DNA of 5,578 nucleotides from Rhodospirillales bacterium (GCA_028870815.1 JAGWOU010000160.1:1-5578); one strand, 5' to 3'; shown: positions 1 through 5,578, counted from the stretch's first letter. Notes: generated by a model from the sequence alone, not told the origin. Made by a program: numbers and translations.

Positions 1-2
1 CG

Positions 3-1136
3 CAGGACGCACGCGACACCCAGGCGGTGCAGCAGGCCATCACCATCATCCAGCGCCGTATCGACGGTTCGGGCGTGCTGAATCCGCAAATCCAGCGCCA
101 GGGCCAGGACCAGATTGTGGTGCAGTTGCCTGGCATCTCGGACCCGGGCCGGGTGAAAAAGCTGATCGGCACCACCGCGCATATGACCTTCCAGATGGTG
201 GATTCCACCGCCGTGCCCGGGCAGCCGGCGCCGCTGGGGGATGAATTTCTGCCGATGTCCAACAATCCGCAGCAGAAAATGGCGGTGCAGACCCAGGTGG
301 CCGTGGACGGCGCCAGCCTGACCAACGCCCAGGCCAGCACCGACCCGCAAACCGGCGAATGGGTGGTGAATTTCACGCTGAACGCCGTGGGCGCGCGGGA
401 ATTCGCCGACACCACCGCCGCCAATGTGGGCAAATTGTTCGCCATTGTGCTGGACGGCAAGATCATCGAGGCCCCGGTCATCCGTGAGCCGATCACCGGT
501 GGGCAGGGTCAGATTTCCGGCAATTTCACCCCGCAATCCGCCACCGATCTCGCCTTGCTGCTGCGCGCGGGCGCCCTGCCCGCACCGCTGAACATCGTGG
601 AAGAGCAGAGCGTAGGGCCGGAGCTGGGCGCTGACGCCATCCGGGCGGGCGCCATCTCCCTGGCGGTGGGCTTCGTGCTGGTGCTGTTCTTCATGGCGCT
701 GTTCTATGGGCTGTTCGGCTGGTTCGCGAATGTGGCGCTCATCGCCAACCTCATCCTGATGCTGGCCATTCTCTCCTTCATGGGCGCCACGCTCACTTTG
801 CCAGGCATGGCCGGCATTCTGCTCACCCTGGGCATGGCGGTGGACGCGAACATCCTGATCAACGAGCGCGTGCGCGAGGAAGTGAAGAACGGCCGCAAGC
901 CGCTGGCTGCCCTGGAAGCCGGGTATAAGCGCGCCTACGGCACCATCATCGATTCCAACGTGACCACGCTGTTGGCGCATATCACGCTGTTCATCTTCGG
1001 CTCGCCGCCGGTGCGCGGCTTCGCCGTGACCATCTGCGCCGGCATCATCACCACGCTGTTCACCGCCACGGTGGTGGTGCGCCTCATCACCTCGCGCTGG
1101 TACGCCGCGCGCCGCCCTGCCGCCCTGCCCGTCTAG
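3..1136 (+). CDS. secD: Protein translocase subunit SecD (5'-truncated by window edge)
   Basis: SecD pairs with SecF in the inner membrane and uses the proton gradient to help pull secreted proteins out of the SecYEG channel. 377 C-terminal residues are visible and the reading frame is open from base 3. The N-terminal membrane helix and the start of the periplasmic P1 domain are missing, probably about 140 residues. What can be seen: the RRIDGSGV and IQRQGQDQIVVQLPG signature of the P1 base (about 51-150), the rest of the periplasmic domain, the LLRAGALPAPL motif before the membrane part (about 558-594), then five hydrophobic segments (about 639-710, 720-786, 807-866, 939-1002, 1011-1091). 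The conserved GMAVDAN motif carries the membrane aspartate (codon 843-845) known to be needed for proton-coupled function. RVREEVKNG follows it. A GTG at 27 is not a credible start because homology runs upstream of it. secF follows after 8 nt. Confidence 0.97.
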   Translation, partial: QDARDTQAVQQAITIIQRRIDGSGVLNPQIQRQGQDQIVVQLPGISDPGRVKKLIGTTAHMTFQMVDSTAVPGQPAPLGDEFLPMSNNPQQKMAVQTQVAVDGASLTNAQASTDPQTGEWVVNFTLNAVGAREFADTTAANVGKLFAIVLDGKIIEAPVIREPITGGQGQISGNFTPQSATDLALLLRAGALPAPLNIVEEQSVGPELGADAIRAGAISLAVGFVLVLFFMALFYGLFGWFANVALIANLILMLAILSFMGATLTLPGMAGILLTLGMAVDANILINERVREEVKNGRKPLAALEAGYKRAYGTIIDSNVTTLLAHITLFIFGSPPVRGFAVTICAGIITTLFTATVVVRLITSRWYAARRPAALPV

Positions 1137-1138
1137 GA
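1135..1138 (+). promoter_or_regulatory. Ribosome binding site of secF overlapping the secD stop
   Basis: AGGA lies 6 nt before the secF ATG and shares its first two bases with the secD TAG (1134-1136). This placement suggests that ribosomes finishing secD can reinitiate on secF, keeping the two subunits balanced. The motif is seen directly; coupling is inferred. Confidence 0.6.
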
Positions 1139-1144
1139 TCGATC

Positions 1145-2092
1145 ATGTTCTACAGACCCGCTTTCCGCTTCGTCCCGGACGGAACCAAGATCCGCTTCAT
1201 GAATGGCCGCTTCGCCGGGCTCATCACCTCGGCGGTGCTGTCGCTGGCCTCGGTTATTCTGTTCTTCCATCCTGGGCTGAATATGGGGCTGGATTTTAAA
1301 GGCGGCGTGGTGTTGCAGGTGAAAACCCCGCAAAAAGCCGATTTCCCGGCGCTGCGTTCCGCCCTGGCCGCCGCGGGCCTCAGCGATGCCTCGCTGCAAT
1401 CGGTCGGCAAACAGGGCGACCAGGTATTGATCAGCCTGGAAAGCCGGAGCAACGCCGCCGCCACGCAAACCGCGATTGGCGAGGTGCAGACGGCGCTGAA
1501 CAAGGCCGCACCCGGCGCCACAATTCAGTCCACCCAGGCGGTGGGCGCCTCCGTCAGCAACCAGCTCTTTACACAAGGGTTGGAGGCGCTGGGCCTCTCC
1601 TTCGTGATGATCCTGATCTATATCTGGTTCCGGTTTGAATGGCAGTTCGCCGTGGGCGCGGTGGTGACGCTGATTCTGGACACCACCAAGACCATCGGCT
1701 TCATGGTAATCACGCGGATCCCGTTCGACCTTGTGACCATCGCCGCCATCCTTACCATCATCGGCTATTCCACCAACGACAAGGTGGTGGTGTATGACCG
1801 GGTGCGCGAAAATCTGCGCAAGTATAAAACGATGAATTTGCGTGACCTGATCGACCTTTCGATCAATGAGACCTTGAACAGAACGCTTGGCACCTCCGGT
1901 ACCGTGTTTCTGGCGGCGTTGCCGTTGGCGCTGTTCGGCGGCTCGGCACTTTCCGGCTTCGCCTGGATCATGCTGTTCGGCATTGTGGTCGGCACATCGT
2001 CCTCCATTTTCATCGCCGCCCCCATTTTGCTATTTTTAGGCGAGAACAGGCTCCGCCGCTCAACCGCCGCGCCAAAAAAATCTACGAATTAG
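1145..2092 (+). CDS. secF: Protein translocase subunit SecF
   Basis: SecF is the partner of SecD in the proton-driven export subcomplex of the inner membrane. The 315-residue length is normal for the family. Domains in order: a short cytoplasmic N-terminus, helix 1 (about 22-41), the GLDFKGG motif (48-54), a periplasmic domain (about 55-140) ending in a VGASVSNQL version of the usual VGP-VG-EL motif, and then five membrane helices. The hallmark GYSTNDKVVVYDRVREN (207-223) contains the conserved D212. LNRTLGTSG (244-252) contains R246, which matches the arginine implicated in proton passage. Two departures stand out: the usual His-Asp pair of the third helix reads Leu178-Asp179, and the usual ND(T/S) reads NDK, placing K182 and K213 in or near the proton path. 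The ATG start is supported by the AGGA upstream and the typical FMNGR start of helix 1. Confidence 0.97.
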   Translation: MFYRPAFRFVPDGTKIRFMNGRFAGLITSAVLSLASVILFFHPGLNMGLDFKGGVVLQVKTPQKADFPALRSALAAAGLSDASLQSVGKQGDQVLISLESRSNAAATQTAIGEVQTALNKAAPGATIQSTQAVGASVSNQLFTQGLEALGLSFVMILIYIWFRFEWQFAVGAVVTLILDTTKTIGFMVITRIPFDLVTIAAILTIIGYSTNDKVVVYDRVRENLRKYKTMNLRDLIDLSINETLNRTLGTSGTVFLAALPLALFGGSALSGFAWIMLFGIVVGTSSSIFIAAPILLFLGENRLRRSTAAPKKSTN

Positions 2093-2112
2093 GCTTTTTC
2101 CCGGATTTTTTT
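2074..2112 (+). terminator. Weak candidate terminator at the secF 3' end
   Basis: A7TC (2074-2082, inside the last secF codons) is exactly complementary to GAT7 (2104-2112), giving a 9-bp AT-rich stem around a 21-nt loop that contains the secF stop. The right arm is itself a seven-T tract. There is no GC-rich stem, so this is not a classical strong intrinsic terminator. It may reduce read-through from secDF into the EAL gene, or it may simply reflect A/T runs. Confidence 0.25.
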
Positions 2113-2135
2113 ATCGCGATTATTGTAAGAAACTG

Positions 2136-2175
2136 TTAACCAAGATTTGTGAAATTTTATACGAAATCTGGTTAA
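2136..2175. promoter_or_regulatory. Imperfect inverted repeat, possible operator/promoter of the EAL gene
   Basis: TTAACCAAGATTT (2136-2148) faces AAATCTGGTTAA (2164-2175). The arms match over 12 bp with one extra A in the left arm, and are separated by 15 nt. Each arm begins or ends with TTAACC read inward, which resembles the TTAACC half-site bound by the alphaproteobacterial cell-cycle regulator CtrA; that link is inference. A plausible sigma-70 promoter sits inside: TTAACC (2136-2141) as -35 and TATACG (2158-2163) as -10, spaced by 16 nt. The repeat ends 7 nt before the EAL start codon, so the same sequence could also act as an RNA hairpin. Confidence 0.4.
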
Positions 2176-2182
2176 TTAGACG

Positions 2183-2947
2183 ATGTATGTGACCGCGCCC
2201 GAACCCCAGTTCGCCGCTATGCTGCGTCTGCGCTATCAGCCGATCGTCCGCCTGAAGGACGGCGAGATAAGCCATGTGGAGGTACTCGCCCGGATTTTGG
2301 GGCGGGATGGGCGGCTGACCGGGCCCAAAAACCTGGTAGCGGCGATGGAGCATCCGGACCGTGCCCTTGGCCTTACCCGCACGATCATGCAACGGGCTCT
2401 CAGCGAATATAAGGCGCAGGCTTTCTTCGCGCGCCGGTTGCCACTGGCCTTCAACCTGCCGCTCAATGTGCTGGTCCATGGCGGTATCATGGAATTGATA
2501 GAGGCGCAGCGGGAAGCCCACGGGCTTTCAACCGGGTTGATCCGTTTTGAACTCACCGAGACACAGCCGGTTCACGACATAAAACGGGTGGGGGCGAGCA
2601 TCGCGGTGCTGCGCGACGCGGGCTACCAGTTGGCACTGGACGACATCGTGCCGCTCACGCCGTTTCTGATGCCGCTGATGGGCACCGCGGTGAGCGCCGT
2701 GAAACTGGACCGGTCGGTGGTGGTGGATGCCCGCCCAGGCGCACAGAATTTCATCCGCGGCATAACCCGCCTCGCCGCCGGACGGCTCCAGGATGTCGTC
2801 GCGGAAGGCATTGAGACTACAGCGCAGCAAGCGCGGATGCTCGCGCTTGGCGTGACCCACGGGCAAGGGTTTCTGTTCGCCAAGCCCCTGGCGGTGGAGA
2901 AATTGGCCGCCTGGCTGCCAGCCGGGCCGACTACGCCGCCAAGCTGA
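2183..2947 (+). CDS. Stand-alone EAL-domain protein (cyclic-di-GMP phosphodiesterase or receptor)
   Basis: EAL domains hydrolyse the second messenger cyclic-di-GMP to pGpG, or bind it when inactive. The 254 residues are almost entirely one EAL domain, with no visible sensor, GGDEF, signal peptide or membrane helix, so it is probably cytoplasmic. Motifs: YQPIV (18-22); EVL in place of EAL (E33); FNLPL (N91); FELTE (E123, E126); LALDD (D153, D154); VKLD (K174); VAEGIET (E208, E211); GQGFLFAKPL (Q228). All metal-binding and catalytic positions of active enzymes such as RocR are therefore present. The loop 6 consensus DDFGTG is replaced by DDIVPL, a change associated with weak activity or a binding role. 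ATG at 2183 is the first start after an in-frame TAG at 2177-2179; GTG at 2189 is an alternative. No Shine-Dalgarno is apparent. The 3' end overlaps the convergent hydrolase gene. Confidence 0.9.
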   Translation: MYVTAPEPQFAAMLRLRYQPIVRLKDGEISHVEVLARILGRDGRLTGPKNLVAAMEHPDRALGLTRTIMQRALSEYKAQAFFARRLPLAFNLPLNVLVHGGIMELIEAQREAHGLSTGLIRFELTETQPVHDIKRVGASIAVLRDAGYQLALDDIVPLTPFLMPLMGTAVSAVKLDRSVVVDARPGAQNFIRGITRLAAGRLQDVVAEGIETTAQQARMLALGVTHGQGFLFAKPLAVEKLAAWLPAGPTTPPS

Positions 2948-3869
2948 AGCGGCGCTTCGCGTCGCCCTGCATACGGGCCACGCGGGCGCGCCAGCTCTCG
3001 CTTTGCGTGGCAATGGCCGCCATTGCGATATTGTCTGGATGCTCGGCGGTTTCGGGCGCTACCTCCAGCACCGCGCCCTCGGCTTTCAGCTTCAGAAGAT
3101 GCGCCAGCACATTGCGCTGCGCCGCCGCCTTCAGAAACAAATCCTGCTTGCTGTACAGCTTCGCGGCCAGCCCCGCGACGCTCCATTCCTGCCGGGCCAG
3201 CTCCGCCATTACGGTTTTCTCGCGCATTTGCCGATGCGCGAGAAGCGCTGCCGTCAGGCGGCGCGGCTCCCGCAGCAACGGCCCATGGCCTGGCAGGAAA
3301 ATATCGTCGTCGCGGCGCAGCAGGTGCTGAAGCGAGCGGTAATAATCCAGCATGTCCCCTTCAGGTGGGCTGACGATGGAGGAGGACCAGGACATGACAT
3401 GGTCGCCGCTGAACAAAATCTTTTCGCCGCCTGTGCCGGCAAGCGCGAAGCATAGATGGTCGGCCGCGTGGCCAGGCGTGTGCACAGCCGTGAAGCCGCG
3501 GATTTCGCCGCCATCGGCAAGGGCGATATCCGGAGTGAAGCCCGGTTTGGCGGGTGCCGTGAAGCTGGCCACTGGCGCGCCGGTGGCCGCGTGCAGCCCC
3601 GCCACCGCGCCGGAATGGTCGGCATGGGCATGGGTGAGCAGGATCAGGCTGATCGGGGTGGTCCCGGCGGCGGCGAGAATATCGGCGATATGCGCGGCAT
3701 CATCCGGCCCTGGGTCGATAACCACCGGCCCATCATCGCGTTCCACAAGATAGGTGTTGGTGCCGTGATAGGTCATGACACCGGGATTGTCCGCGACAAT
3801 CCTGGTGATCCCCGGCAACACGGGCAAGGCGGCATGACGGGGCGGAACGGCTTCGGTCAAAAATCCCAT
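2931..3869 (-). CDS. Metallo-beta-lactamase-fold hydrolase with winged-helix tail (LACTB2-like)
   Basis: This is a zinc hydrolase of the broad GloB/LACTB2-like group, probably cytoplasmic; the substrate cannot be read from the sequence. Numbered from the ATG (312 residues): NPGVMTYHGTNTYLV (28-42) is typical of the subfamily. THAHADH (79-85) supplies H80, H82, D84 and H85. H134 in HTPGH, D156 in SGDH and H195 in PGHG complete a two-zinc site. Residues about 205-270 resemble the winged-helix extension (BLACT_WH) found after this domain. The ATG at 3869 is chosen because homologues usually begin about this far before the GTNTYLV strand, though it lacks a clear Shine-Dalgarno. A TTG at 3920 would add 17 residues and begin 6 nt after the stop of the upstream small gene. 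Beta-lactam resistance is not implied; members of this group are mostly general thioester, glyoxalase-like or nuclease enzymes. Confidence 0.92.
   Translation of the reverse strand: MGFLTEAVPPRHAALPVLPGITRIVADNPGVMTYHGTNTYLVERDDGPVVIDPGPDDAAHIADILAAAGTTPISLILLTHAHADHSGAVAGLHAATGAPVASFTAPAKPGFTPDIALADGGEIRGFTAVHTPGHAADHLCFALAGTGGEKILFSGDHVMSWSSSIVSPPEGDMLDYYRSLQHLLRRDDDIFLPGHGPLLREPRRLTAALLAHRQMREKTVMAELARQEWSVAGLAAKLYSKQDLFLKAAAQRNVLAHLLKLKAEGAVLEVAPETAEHPDNIAMAAIATQSESWRARVARMQGDAKRRFSLAA
3217..3244. repeat. Perfect 11-bp inverted repeat inside the hydrolase gene
   Basis: TTCTCGCGCAT (3217-3227) and its exact reverse complement (3234-3244) flank a 6-nt spacer, giving a strong predicted hairpin in either strand's RNA. 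It falls in the codons for LAHRQMREK, at the linker between the metallo-hydrolase and winged-helix parts. No T tract follows on either strand, so an intrinsic terminator is unlikely. Confidence 0.7.
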
Positions 3870-3926
3870 GAAAGCATCATGCAATGCAGCATGAGCCCCG
3901 GCAATCCGCCCGGACGGCAAGGCTGC

Positions 3927-4091
3927 CTAGCCGAACGTGTAGGCCAGCCAGAGAACCCCCATAACCATGGCGGCGCAGGCCAGGCCAAGCAGCAATGGCA
4001 GGCTGCCGCCACCGGGCGTCCGGCTCAACCCGTGTGGAAGGCGCGCAGGATGCCGCGCGAGGCTGACATCTAAATCTTTCATATCCAACAT
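3927..4091 (-). CDS. Small single-pass membrane protein, unknown function
   Basis: A 54-residue protein I do not recognise. The N-terminal half is polar and basic (K5, R13, R17, R24) and a Gly-rich turn at 27-29 leads into one hydrophobic helix at about 31-52 that ends two residues before the C-terminus. The positive-inside rule suggests the N-terminus is in the cytoplasm. The start at 4091 is supported by a GGAG Shine-Dalgarno 7 nt upstream. An upstream in-frame TTG at 4163 would give 78 residues but overlaps the likely promoter. It lies directly upstream of the metallo-hydrolase gene on the same strand, 57 nt from that gene's ATG or 6 nt from its TTG, so the two are probably cotranscribed. 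Being short and without a family match, it could still be a non-gene, but the ribosome site and clear helix argue for it. Confidence 0.6.
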   Translation of the reverse strand: MLDMKDLDVSLARHPARLPHGLSRTPGGGSLPLLLGLACAAMVMGVLWLAYTFG

Positions 4092-4098
4092 GTTATAA

Positions 4099-4102
4099 CT
4101 CC
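4099..4102 (-). promoter_or_regulatory. Ribosome binding site deciding the small membrane protein start
   Basis: GGAG on the minus strand (CTCC on the plus strand) stands 7 nt before the ATG at 4091. It is one of the clearest Shine-Dalgarno motifs in the window and favours the 54-residue form over a longer TTG-initiated one. Confidence 0.6.
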
Positions 4103-4116
4103 ATCTTCCGATGGCG

Positions 4117-4142
4117 CGGGGCGTTCGCGGGGTATCGCCCCG
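4117..4142. repeat. GC-rich hairpin in the divergent intergenic region
   Basis: CGGGGCG (4117-4123) pairs exactly with CGCCCCG (4136-4142) around a 12-nt loop. On the plus strand it is followed by TTTGTTTAT, so it resembles a weak terminator in that direction. On the minus strand it would lie in the leader of the small membrane protein mRNA, about 15 nt before the Shine-Dalgarno. An alternative shorter pairing, CGGGG with CCCCG, exists in the same stretch. Confidence 0.4.
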
Positions 4143-4162
4143 TTTGTTTATCGAATGTGACA

Positions 4163-4192
4163 ATTATGCGCCTCAGCCCTCTTGGAATGCAA
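4163..4192 (-). promoter_or_regulatory. Candidate sigma-70 promoter for the minus-strand gene pair
   Basis: Read on the minus strand, CATAAT (4163-4168, five of six matches to TATAAT) lies 18 nt after TTGCAT (4187-4192), which keeps only the TTG of a -35 box. Transcription would start near 4156, leaving a leader of about 65 nt before the small membrane protein. The -10 is convincing, the -35 weak. I found no comparable promoter for the plus-strand gene at 4267 in this 175-nt gap. Confidence 0.35.
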
Positions 4193-4266
4193 CAAAAACC
4201 ACACAGACAAGCCGGTGGGTGGCGCCCCGAGGTCGACATGCCGGCGCAGGCGGGTAATCTAGCGCC

Positions 4267-5535
4267 ATGGCCATGCCGCAAGACCCCGATTCCGCCCTGC
4301 GCGCCACCCTCAACCGCCACAAGTTCGTCGCCTCCGCCTTGCTGGCGCTGATGGCCGCCTTGACCGTGGCCAGTTATTTTCTGCCCGCCTCCTCCTGGAC
4401 CGGCCTGCTGCGCGATGCCGCCAAGGCCGGCTTCATCGGCGGGGTGGCGGATTGGTTCGCCGTTACCGCGCTGTTCAGGCATCCGCTCGGCCTGCCAATT
4501 CCGCACACGGCCATTCTGCCTGCGCAAAAGCAACGCCTGGGCGATGCGCTGGGGCGCGTTGTGGCCAACCATGTGGCTACGGAAGCCGATGTGCGGCGGC
4601 TGCTCGGCAATCTCGACTCATCCGCCATTCTGCGCCGCTTCCTGGCTGACCCCGCCGCGACCCGGCCACTGGCCGAGGCGCTGGCCGGTATGCTGCCCAA
4701 ATTACTGGCCACGATAGAGGATGGCCGCGCCCGGCGGCTTTTGAACCGGCTGCTGCCCAAGCTGATCGGCGGGCGGGCAGCCGGTGTGGTGGTGGCACGC
4801 GCTTTGGCGGGGCTGGTGGAAGGCGGCAAGCATCAGGAAATGCTCTCCTTCATTCTCGCCCAGGTGAAGGAGACGCTGGCGGCGCGTGAAGAATCTCTGC
4901 GCGAGGCAATTAAGGAGCGCGTGGCCGAGCATGGCGGCAAGCTGGTGGGCTGGGCGGTGGGTGCCACTGTGGCCAAACGCGTGCTCTCCGCCGTGAATGC
5001 CGAACTGGACAAGATCAGCCCTGACTCCTCCGAGATTCGTGATGCGTTCGATGAATGGGTCCGCGCCGAAATCGCCAAGCTGGAGACGGACCCTGAGCGC
5101 GCCGCCGAGCTTGGCCAGGCGCTGCGGGGCGTGATGACGCACGACACCGTGCGGGCCTGGGCCTGGGATGTGTGGGCGCGGATGCGCCGCGCCCTGGAAA
5201 TGGACGCCGCCAACCCGCATGGCCGTTCCGTGGCGGTGATAGAGGCGGCGCTGGCCAATCTGGCCGATGTGCTGGGGCGTGATGAAGCCGCCCAGGCCCG
5301 GCTGAACGAGGCCACGCAGAACATCGTGATCCGCATGCTGCCCAGCGCGCAGGCCGAGGGCGCCAAATTCATTGGCGGCGTGATTGGCGCGTGGGACGCG
5401 AAAACCATTACCGAAAAGCTGGAATTGCGGGTGGGCAAGGACCTGCAATATATCCGGGTGAACGGCACGATGGTGGGGTTTCTGCTTGGCGCCGCGCTGA
5501 ACCTTCTGTTCCGCATGCTGCCCCCGCATCCCTAA
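4267..5535 (+). CDS. DUF445 family membrane-anchored protein (YjiN-like)
   Basis: Full-length member (422 residues, close to E. coli YjiN) of the DUF445 family, whose biochemical role is unknown. One hydrophobic helix at about 20-39 is followed by the family signature GGVADWFAVTALFRHPLG (58-75) and the continuation LPIPHTAILP (76-85). A long central region rich in Ala, Leu, Arg and Glu is probably helical and has no catalytic motif I recognise. The C-terminus holds the second signature, YIRVNGTMVGFLLGAALNLL (395-414), which is a second membrane segment. The protein is therefore probably fixed in the inner membrane at both ends. The ATG at 4267 is the first start after an in-frame TAA (4255-4257); a second ATG at 4273 would shorten it by two residues. 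There is no good Shine-Dalgarno. It is divergent from the small membrane protein gene. Confidence 0.93.
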   Translation: MAMPQDPDSALRATLNRHKFVASALLALMAALTVASYFLPASSWTGLLRDAAKAGFIGGVADWFAVTALFRHPLGLPIPHTAILPAQKQRLGDALGRVVANHVATEADVRRLLGNLDSSAILRRFLADPAATRPLAEALAGMLPKLLATIEDGRARRLLNRLLPKLIGGRAAGVVVARALAGLVEGGKHQEMLSFILAQVKETLAAREESLREAIKERVAEHGGKLVGWAVGATVAKRVLSAVNAELDKISPDSSEIRDAFDEWVRAEIAKLETDPERAAELGQALRGVMTHDTVRAWAWDVWARMRRALEMDAANPHGRSVAVIEAALANLADVLGRDEAAQARLNEATQNIVIRMLPSAQAEGAKFIGGVIGAWDAKTITEKLELRVGKDLQYIRVNGTMVGFLLGAALNLLFRMLPPHP

Positions 5536-5578
5536 ACGGCAACGTTCTGTATCAAATCGGGCCTCGCGCCTTGGTTGC

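Noticed and set aside
2946..2958. Short hairpin GAAGC-GGC-GCTTC at the EAL/hydrolase junction
   Set aside because: Only 5 bp, with no T tract on either side; too weak to call a bidirectional terminator.
2528..3186. Minus-strand open frames opposite the EAL gene
   Set aside because: No domain-like sequence, and the EAL motifs on the plus strand explain the reading frame.
3456..4073. Long plus-strand open frame (205 codons) opposite the hydrolase gene
   Set aside because: It is antisense to a gene with a complete zinc-site motif set; its translation is rich in Gly, Arg, His and Gln with no recognisable domain, typical of a GC-rich shadow frame.
4092..4163. TTG-initiated 78-residue version of the small membrane protein
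   Set aside because: The extra 24 codons run through the GC hairpin and the TTG sits in the likely -10 box; GGAG before ATG 4091 is a much better start signal.
4702..5529. Long minus-strand open frame (275 codons) opposite the DUF445 gene
   Set aside because: The plus strand encodes an unmistakable DUF445 protein across the same bases; the antisense product is His/Gly/Arg-rich low-complexity sequence.
5536..5578. GGCAAC near 5538 and GGTTGC at the window end as a possible terminator stem after the DUF445 gene
   Set aside because: The pairing is short with a long loop and the sequence is cut off at 5578, so no judgement is possible.

Overview
This window is bacterial chromosomal DNA. It is GC-rich, except for a conspicuously AT-rich gap at about 2093-2182, and densely coding. 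The style of the SecD/SecF sequences, the stand-alone EAL protein, and the DUF445 and LACTB2-like genes suggest an alphaproteobacterium, possibly of the Acetobacteraceae/Rhodospirillales. That placement comes from recalled family resemblance, not from a search. I see no mobile element, CRISPR array, tRNA or rRNA.

Layout, left to right. (1) 3-1136 (+): the C-terminal two thirds of secD, cut by the window edge. (2) 1145-2092 (+): complete secF, 8 nt after secD, with its Shine-Dalgarno overlapping the secD stop. Together they form the proton-driven SecDF subcomplex of the Sec translocon. (3) 2093-2182: an AT-rich gap holding a weak A7/T7 terminator candidate and an imperfect inverted repeat with TTAACC-type ends just before the next start. 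(4) 2183-2947 (+): a short EAL-domain protein for cyclic-di-GMP turnover or sensing. It keeps the catalytic residues but has an altered loop 6. (5) 2931-3869 (-): a metallo-beta-lactamase-fold hydrolase with a winged-helix tail, convergent with the EAL gene and overlapping it by 17 bp. (6) 3927-4091 (-): a 54-residue single-pass membrane protein upstream of the hydrolase, probably in the same transcript. (7) 4092-4266: a divergent intergenic region with a minus-strand promoter candidate and a GC-rich hairpin. (8) 4267-5535 (+): a complete DUF445/YjiN-type membrane-anchored protein of unknown function. The last 43 nt contain nothing I can call.

Functionally this looks like ordinary housekeeping sequence (protein export) next to a small signalling gene and genes of general or unknown function. 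I do not see a multi-gene defence or biosynthetic system. The most unusual signals are the degenerate loop 6 of the EAL protein, the inverted repeat at its promoter, non-canonical intramembrane residues in SecF, and a perfect 11-bp hairpin inside the hydrolase gene.
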